A stretch of DNA of 50,699 nucleotides, from positions 1 to 50,699 of the IMG/VR virus record IMGVR_UViG_3300032931_000563; one strand, written 5' to 3'. Source of the DNA: a virus. Of this stretch, positions 48,255 to 50,699 are shown one piece after another (the stretch's first letter is position 1; every line of letters starts with the position of its first letter). The notes beneath the pieces are model-generated. The model made no database searches and was not told the origin of the DNA. It saw only the letters and a list, made by a program, of their open reading frames with translations. The position numbers and the translations under genes were made by a program.

Positions 48255-48307
48255 GGGTAAAGCCGACCCTGTCGCCGGGGCCTACGGCCGATGCTGCTCT
48301 CAGCATC
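48255..48307 (-). other. structured 5' leader of the leftward transcript
   Basis: Read on the minus strand from the expected start near 48308: GATGCTG-AGAG-CAGCATC (48307-48290, perfect 7-bp stem), then GGCC-GTA-GGCC, and nearer the gene CCCCG-CAC-AGGGG. The last stem runs into the GGGGAGAAAGAG that may serve the first gene. A hairpin at the very 5' end often protects mRNA from decay. Confidence 0.5.
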
Positions 48308-48314
48308 TATATAC

Positions 48315-48342
48315 ATCATATACAATGTATCGGCTGTGTCAA
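48315..48342 (-). promoter_or_regulatory. leftward early promoter
   Basis: TTGACA (48342-48337), a 16-base spacer, TATGAT (48320-48315) on the minus strand: close to the sigma70 consensus. The spacer includes ATACAATGTAT, a short palindrome. It faces away from the rightward promoter 75 bases away and should drive the whole leftward early operon. Confidence 0.72.
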
Positions 48343-48356
48343 GGGTTTTCGTGAGG

Positions 48357-48402
48357 AATTATTCGAAGAATTTTACAAGTGCCTGTGGCATAAGCACTTA
48401 TG
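48357..48402. promoter_or_regulatory. two palindromes between the divergent promoters
   Basis: AATTATTCGAAGAATT (48357-48372; palindromic except two positions) and CATAAG-CA-CTTATG (48389-48402, perfect arms) lie between the two -35 boxes. They are good operator candidates for a regulator acting on both promoters. No binding protein is identified; the ribbon-helix-helix-like product at 44.6 kb is one candidate. Confidence 0.45.
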
Positions 48403-48416
48403 AGCGAAAATAATCC

Positions 48417-48445
48417 TTGACAAATATAGTACGTACACATATGAT
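48417..48445 (+). promoter_or_regulatory. rightward promoter
   Basis: TTGACA (48417-48422), 17-base spacer, TATGAT (48440-48445): nearly perfect sigma70 promoter, 38 bases before the outer-membrane-type gene. No other strong promoter was seen before the virion genes, so it may also feed terL and the virion cluster unless the 49.4-49.9 kb region has its own signal. Confidence 0.75.
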
Positions 48446-48483
48446 ATTGCAAATAACAAAAACGTGTTATTTGGAGACCAAAA

Positions 48484-48972
48484 ATGCGTATCGCAATTCT
48501 CCTCACAATCCTGTTTTGCACATCGTACGTATACGTAGCATCTGCACAAGACCCGAGCGCAGGTATCACCGCATGGGTGCTCGGCGGCGATGGTGAGCAG
48601 GAGGTCCGCCTGGGTTACGAGGGCTTCGTGCCCGACATTGAGCTGGCACTTGGCCTGCAACACCTCGACGCCGTCGATCCGGGCATAGAGGAGTGGCCCG
48701 TGCGAGCCTACGTGATTGGCCATGCCCTTGACGCCAACATGGTAGCCAGCCTGCTTGGAGGGACCGTGCGACTACCCAAAGGCGAGATCTACGCCGGCTT
48801 GTTCGCAGAGTACACATATGATCGCGCCCATGAGTGGTCCGGCGGATACATCCTGGGCGGTGCGGTGGACTGGCCGAAGGGCTGGCAGGTGGTCATGGAG
48901 TACCAAGCGCGGCAATGGAACGTCGATGACGGCGTCCAGCAGTTCATGGTCGGCCTGAGACGGAAATTCTGA
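48484..48972 (+). CDS. predicted outer-membrane beta-barrel protein
   Basis: 162 aa behind TTTGGAGACCAAAA. Signal peptide RIAILLTILFCTSYVYVASA, cut likely after ASA. The mature part has alternating strands (GEQEVRLGYEGFVPDIELAL, RAYVIGHALDAN, GEIYAGLFAEYTYDRA, WQVVMEYQARQWNVDDG) and ends QQFMVGLRRKF with a terminal Phe, the usual BAM recognition signature. It is the first gene of the rightward operon. A role in blocking superinfection or altering the host surface is plausible. Confidence 0.68.
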   Translation: MRIAILLTILFCTSYVYVASAQDPSAGITAWVLGGDGEQEVRLGYEGFVPDIELALGLQHLDAVDPGIEEWPVRAYVIGHALDANMVASLLGGTVRLPKGEIYAGLFAEYTYDRAHEWSGGYILGGAVDWPKGWQVVMEYQARQWNVDDGVQQFMVGLRRKF

Positions 48973-48974
48973 CG

Positions 48975-49253
48975 ATGAGGACATGGCTTGCCAATATAAT
49001 CTGGGACGCTCTCTGGATATTCCTGCGGCGCGTGCATGATTGGATTTTTGACCCCGATCGAAATGCCCGAATCCGCTTTCGCAACCGGGAACGATGGTGG
49101 AGCTATCACCAGCGGGCTATAGCGACCCCCGACAACCAGCGCGATGATATGCGGGCAAAGGCATGGCGTATCCAGTTCGACTTCAAAACGCCGCCGGACG
49201 AGGCAATTGCCCGTGGAGACCTATCTAAGTACAGTGGGGAGCACCAGCTATGA
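48975..49253 (+). CDS. unknown protein with amphipathic N-terminus
   Basis: 92 aa, two bases after the previous stop. The N-terminus WLANIIWDALWIFLRRVHDW is amphipathic and aromatic and may lie on a membrane. Then basic RNARIRFRNRERWWSYHQRA and a polar end. Its stop overlaps the next ATG (ATGA). Function unknown. Confidence 0.55.
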   Translation: MRTWLANIIWDALWIFLRRVHDWIFDPDRNARIRFRNRERWWSYHQRAIATPDNQRDDMRAKAWRIQFDFKTPPDEAIARGDLSKYSGEHQL

Positions 49254-49417
49254 CAGACCATCTCAGCCTCGAACGCGGGTCCAAACTCCGCAAGGCTCGA
49301 ATCGATAATGTGAAAACAGTCACCAAGCATACTGCGCAGACCAACCCAGACCGTGAGTCTCGCATCCTCCACTACCAGGATAGAGCCGAGCGCGGACTGC
49401 CGCTGTTTGCTGACTGA
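49250..49417 (+). CDS. 55-aa basic protein
   Basis: Coupled by ATGA to the previous gene. MTDHLSLERGSKLRKARIDN, then VKTVTKHTAQTNPDRESRIL and a final QDRAERGLPLFAD. Basic and polar. No family recognised. It is the last gene before a 475-base non-coding region. Confidence 0.55.
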   Translation: MTDHLSLERGSKLRKARIDNVKTVTKHTAQTNPDRESRILHYQDRAERGLPLFAD

Positions 49418-49892
49418 CTGACCGACAACTGATTATGGCTATGCTGGCCACGGACGGGCTATAGATAGATAGACCCCACAAGGATACCTCTACAAGATAT
49501 AGACCGCCCAAAGCCAAACACCGCTTGACTAAGCGATAGCCAGTAGCATAATTATAAGCTACTCCGACAAGGTTATAAGGCCAGTTTATAGTAGGATATG
49601 GCAATTTGCGACCTTTACCCGCATTTCCCGTCGTATTAGTAGGGATTAGAAATGGGAGTTCACGAACGTGTGGTATGTGCTGTGCTGGGCTGGGCTGGGC
49701 TGGGCTGGCAAAACGGCAGCCAAAGCAGCTCTAAAGTGGGTCGAAACTGGTCGAGCAGTGCCAGCCAGCCACCCTACCCCGGTCGCGCAAAGGGGGGTAT
49801 GGGGGAAACCGGGCGGCGTCACGTGTGTGTATATACTCTCTTTCCCGCCGTGGTAGTTTAGGTAATTTGGAAGGATTGAAGGGAAGTGACTG
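49418..49892. other. non-coding region before the terminase genes
   Basis: No convincing gene. Contents in order: CTGACTGACTGACCGAC direct repeats, TAGATAGATAGA, hairpin CGCTT-GACT-AAGCG, an inverted repeat AGTAGC/GCTACT (49542-49563) around AATTAT, then a run of four GGG tracts (49687-49704) spaced by CT. Such a region just upstream of terminase genes is where pac or cos sites usually lie; a late promoter could also sit here. Confidence 0.45.
49687..49704 (+). repeat. four-tract GGGCT repeat, G-quadruplex motif
   Basis: GGGCTGGGCTGGGCTGGG: four G-tracts of three spaced by CT, with a fifth GG after another CT. This is the canonical motif for a very stable parallel G-quadruplex. On the rightward transcript it would be in the RNA as well. 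It stands about 190 bases before the HU-like gene. Confidence 0.7.
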
Positions 49893-50309
49893 ATGCCTGG
49901 TCGGGTTTCGCGGTTATCTTACGTGGCGAGCGCTCACAGGAGCAAGGGGAGCAGTGGCAAGGGGGTTTTGGACTATCCGACCGTGGTGTACACGGCTCGT
50001 CGGGCTCAGTTGAAGGATAAGGCAGTGGCGGCGATTTTGCGGATTTACTGGGACGAGGTTCAGAGGGCGTTGCTTCGCGGTGAGATTGTCGGGTGTTTCG
50101 GGTTTGGGGAGATGTACGTGAAGGCGGTGAAGATGTCGAACGGTCCTCGGCCCCCGCACTGGATGTACAGGGGTCCGGGGGGTACGAGTAAGCTGGTTCA
50201 ATCCTACTCGATATCGGATTACGGGTTCTCGGTTCAGTTGCGGATTCCGAAGGGTAGGCGATGGCGGTTCTTCGCGCCGATTCGGCAGCGGTACGCGAGG
50301 GGTTTGTAG
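49893..50309 (+). CDS. HU/IHF-like protein, small-terminase position
   Basis: 138 aa behind GAAGGGAAGTGACTG. Residues 22-68 resemble the HU-fold core: KDKAVAAILRIYWDEVQRAL and RGEIVGCFGFGEMYVKAVK, where LRGEIV-x3-GFGEM-x-V mirrors the G-x-V-x-L-x-GFG-x-F-x-V of HU proteins. The C-terminal part (RIPKGRRWRFFAPIRQRYA) is very basic. In many phages the small terminase lies here. It could bend DNA at the packaging site in place of, or together with, a classical small terminase. Confidence 0.6.
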   Translation: MPGRVSRLSYVASAHRSKGSSGKGVLDYPTVVYTARRAQLKDKAVAAILRIYWDEVQRALLRGEIVGCFGFGEMYVKAVKMSNGPRPPHWMYRGPGGTSKLVQSYSISDYGFSVQLRIPKGRRWRFFAPIRQRYARGL

Positions 50310-50320
50310 GCGGGTCGGCT

Positions 50321-50699
50321 ATGCCCAGAGTCAAGATTCAGGATCGCAAGCAACGTCATCCGGTGACGACGGATTACGGATTGAACAATCCGAACTGCTC
50401 TGCGAATTTGGCGGCCGGGGGCGACAATGTGTACGTTCAGGCCTCCCGCAAGGCAGGCCGGGAGTTCCAGGACATGATCGCGCAGGGGGACGCGATTTCC
50501 TTCGTTCGGGAGATTTTGAACGTCGATTTGGAGGGTTATCCGGGCTCGGAGTTGATCCTCAGGTGCACGTACGGGATGGACTTGCCGGAAGGCAAGGTGA
50601 CGACGTACGTGGAGCCGAATCCGTCGTCGGCGTCGCTGAAGCTGGAGAAGGTCGAGATGACCTGGCCTGAGTACTACACGCTGTGCACGGGCAATAAGG
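50321..50699 (+). CDS. large terminase N-terminus, cut by the window edge
   Basis: At least 126 codons, running off the right edge. After a variable start, DAISFVREILNVDLEGYPGS, ELILRCTYGMDLPEG and EMTWPEYYTLCTGN have the spacing of the segment that precedes Walker A in phage large terminases (EILGVEL-x-YPxQ, L-L-K-x-x-YG, then a YL/YY segment). The ATPase and nuclease motifs must lie beyond the window. Large terminase is expected directly before the portal gene, which opens the window on the left. Confidence 0.6.
   Translation, partial: MPRVKIQDRKQRHPVTTDYGLNNPNCSANLAAGGDNVYVQASRKAGREFQDMIAQGDAISFVREILNVDLEGYPGSELILRCTYGMDLPEGKVTTYVEPNPSSASLKLEKVEMTWPEYYTLCTGNK

Noticed and set aside
1-50699. 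Diversity-generating retroelement, expected by analogy with BPP-1
   Set aside because: No reverse transcriptase with a YxDD motif and no template/variable repeat pair near the fibre genes was seen.
1-50699. Integrase, CI-like repressor or attachment site
   Set aside because: No tyrosine or serine recombinase motifs and no repressor-like protein; the divergent promoters alone do not prove lysogeny.
1-50699. CRISPR array
   Set aside because: No set of regularly spaced direct repeats with unique spacers; the repeats found are tandem slippage repeats or coding repeats.
50321-50699. Complete 139-aa gene by joining window ends
   Set aside because: The ATGA overlap with the portal start at the join is attractive but could arise by chance about one time in five, and the sequence looks like the start of the much longer terminase.

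Overview
The window is most of the genome of a tailed phage with podovirus-type (T7/BPP-1-like) virion genes. Gene order and families recall Bordetella phage BPP-1 and its relatives: portal, Bbp19-like protein, scaffold, major capsid, cement protein, tail tubular A and B, three internal virion proteins, then tail fibres and spikes. I see no integrase, repressor, reverse transcriptase, DNA polymerase, helicase or RNA polymerase. The phage is probably virulent and uses host transcription and replication enzymes, recruited by a lambda-O-like replisome organizer. The host is Gram-negative and secretes many proteins. Lipoprotein and signal-peptide genes, an Ig/cadherin-like tail on one beta-helix protein and Asp-Pro-Asn-rich repeats suggest a planctomycete or other PVC-group host, but this is inference.

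Layout: a control region at about 48.23-48.48 kb holds two divergent sigma70-type promoters. Rightward transcription (48.48 kb to the window end, then again from position 1 to 27.16 kb) covers a short accessory set (outer-membrane-barrel candidate, two small genes), a 475-bp non-coding stretch, an HU-like gene, the start of the large terminase, and all virion genes. Leftward transcription (48.23 down to about 27.3 kb) covers some 50 small, tightly packed early genes, many joined by ATGA, GTGA or TTGA overlaps. The large terminase gene is cut by the right edge, and the left edge opens just before the portal gene. This fits a circularly permuted genome with only the rest of terL missing between the two edges.

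The leftward set includes a lysozyme-like secreted protein, small phage proteins of the YopX type (two copies), coiled-coil paralogues, zinc-binding proteins, Gp157-like and gp2.5-like ssDNA-binding proteins, an HNH protein, a NinB-like protein, the replisome organizer behind its own promoter and attenuator-like hairpin, a remnant of an adenine-type DNA methyltransferase, a cytosine-5 methyltransferase read in two frames with an HNH gene nested in the third, a DUF1064-like nuclease, an ASCH-like protein, a CxxCxxCC protein and a small two-helix membrane protein (holin candidate). A broken GIY-YIG gene lies on the opposite strand at 44 kb.

Most striking: at least seven genes inside the virion cluster, including the T7-gp17-like tailspike and several beta-helix proteins, start with classical Sec signal peptides, an eighth starts with a signal-anchor-like segment, and one of the eight has a lipobox. 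Also notable are the three-frame methyltransferase/HNH locus, an attenuator-like leader before the replication gene, a possible ADP-ribosyltransferase-like region in the giant internal virion protein, a tRNA-like gene beside a long nested inverted repeat, and GC-alternating palindromes repeated at four places.
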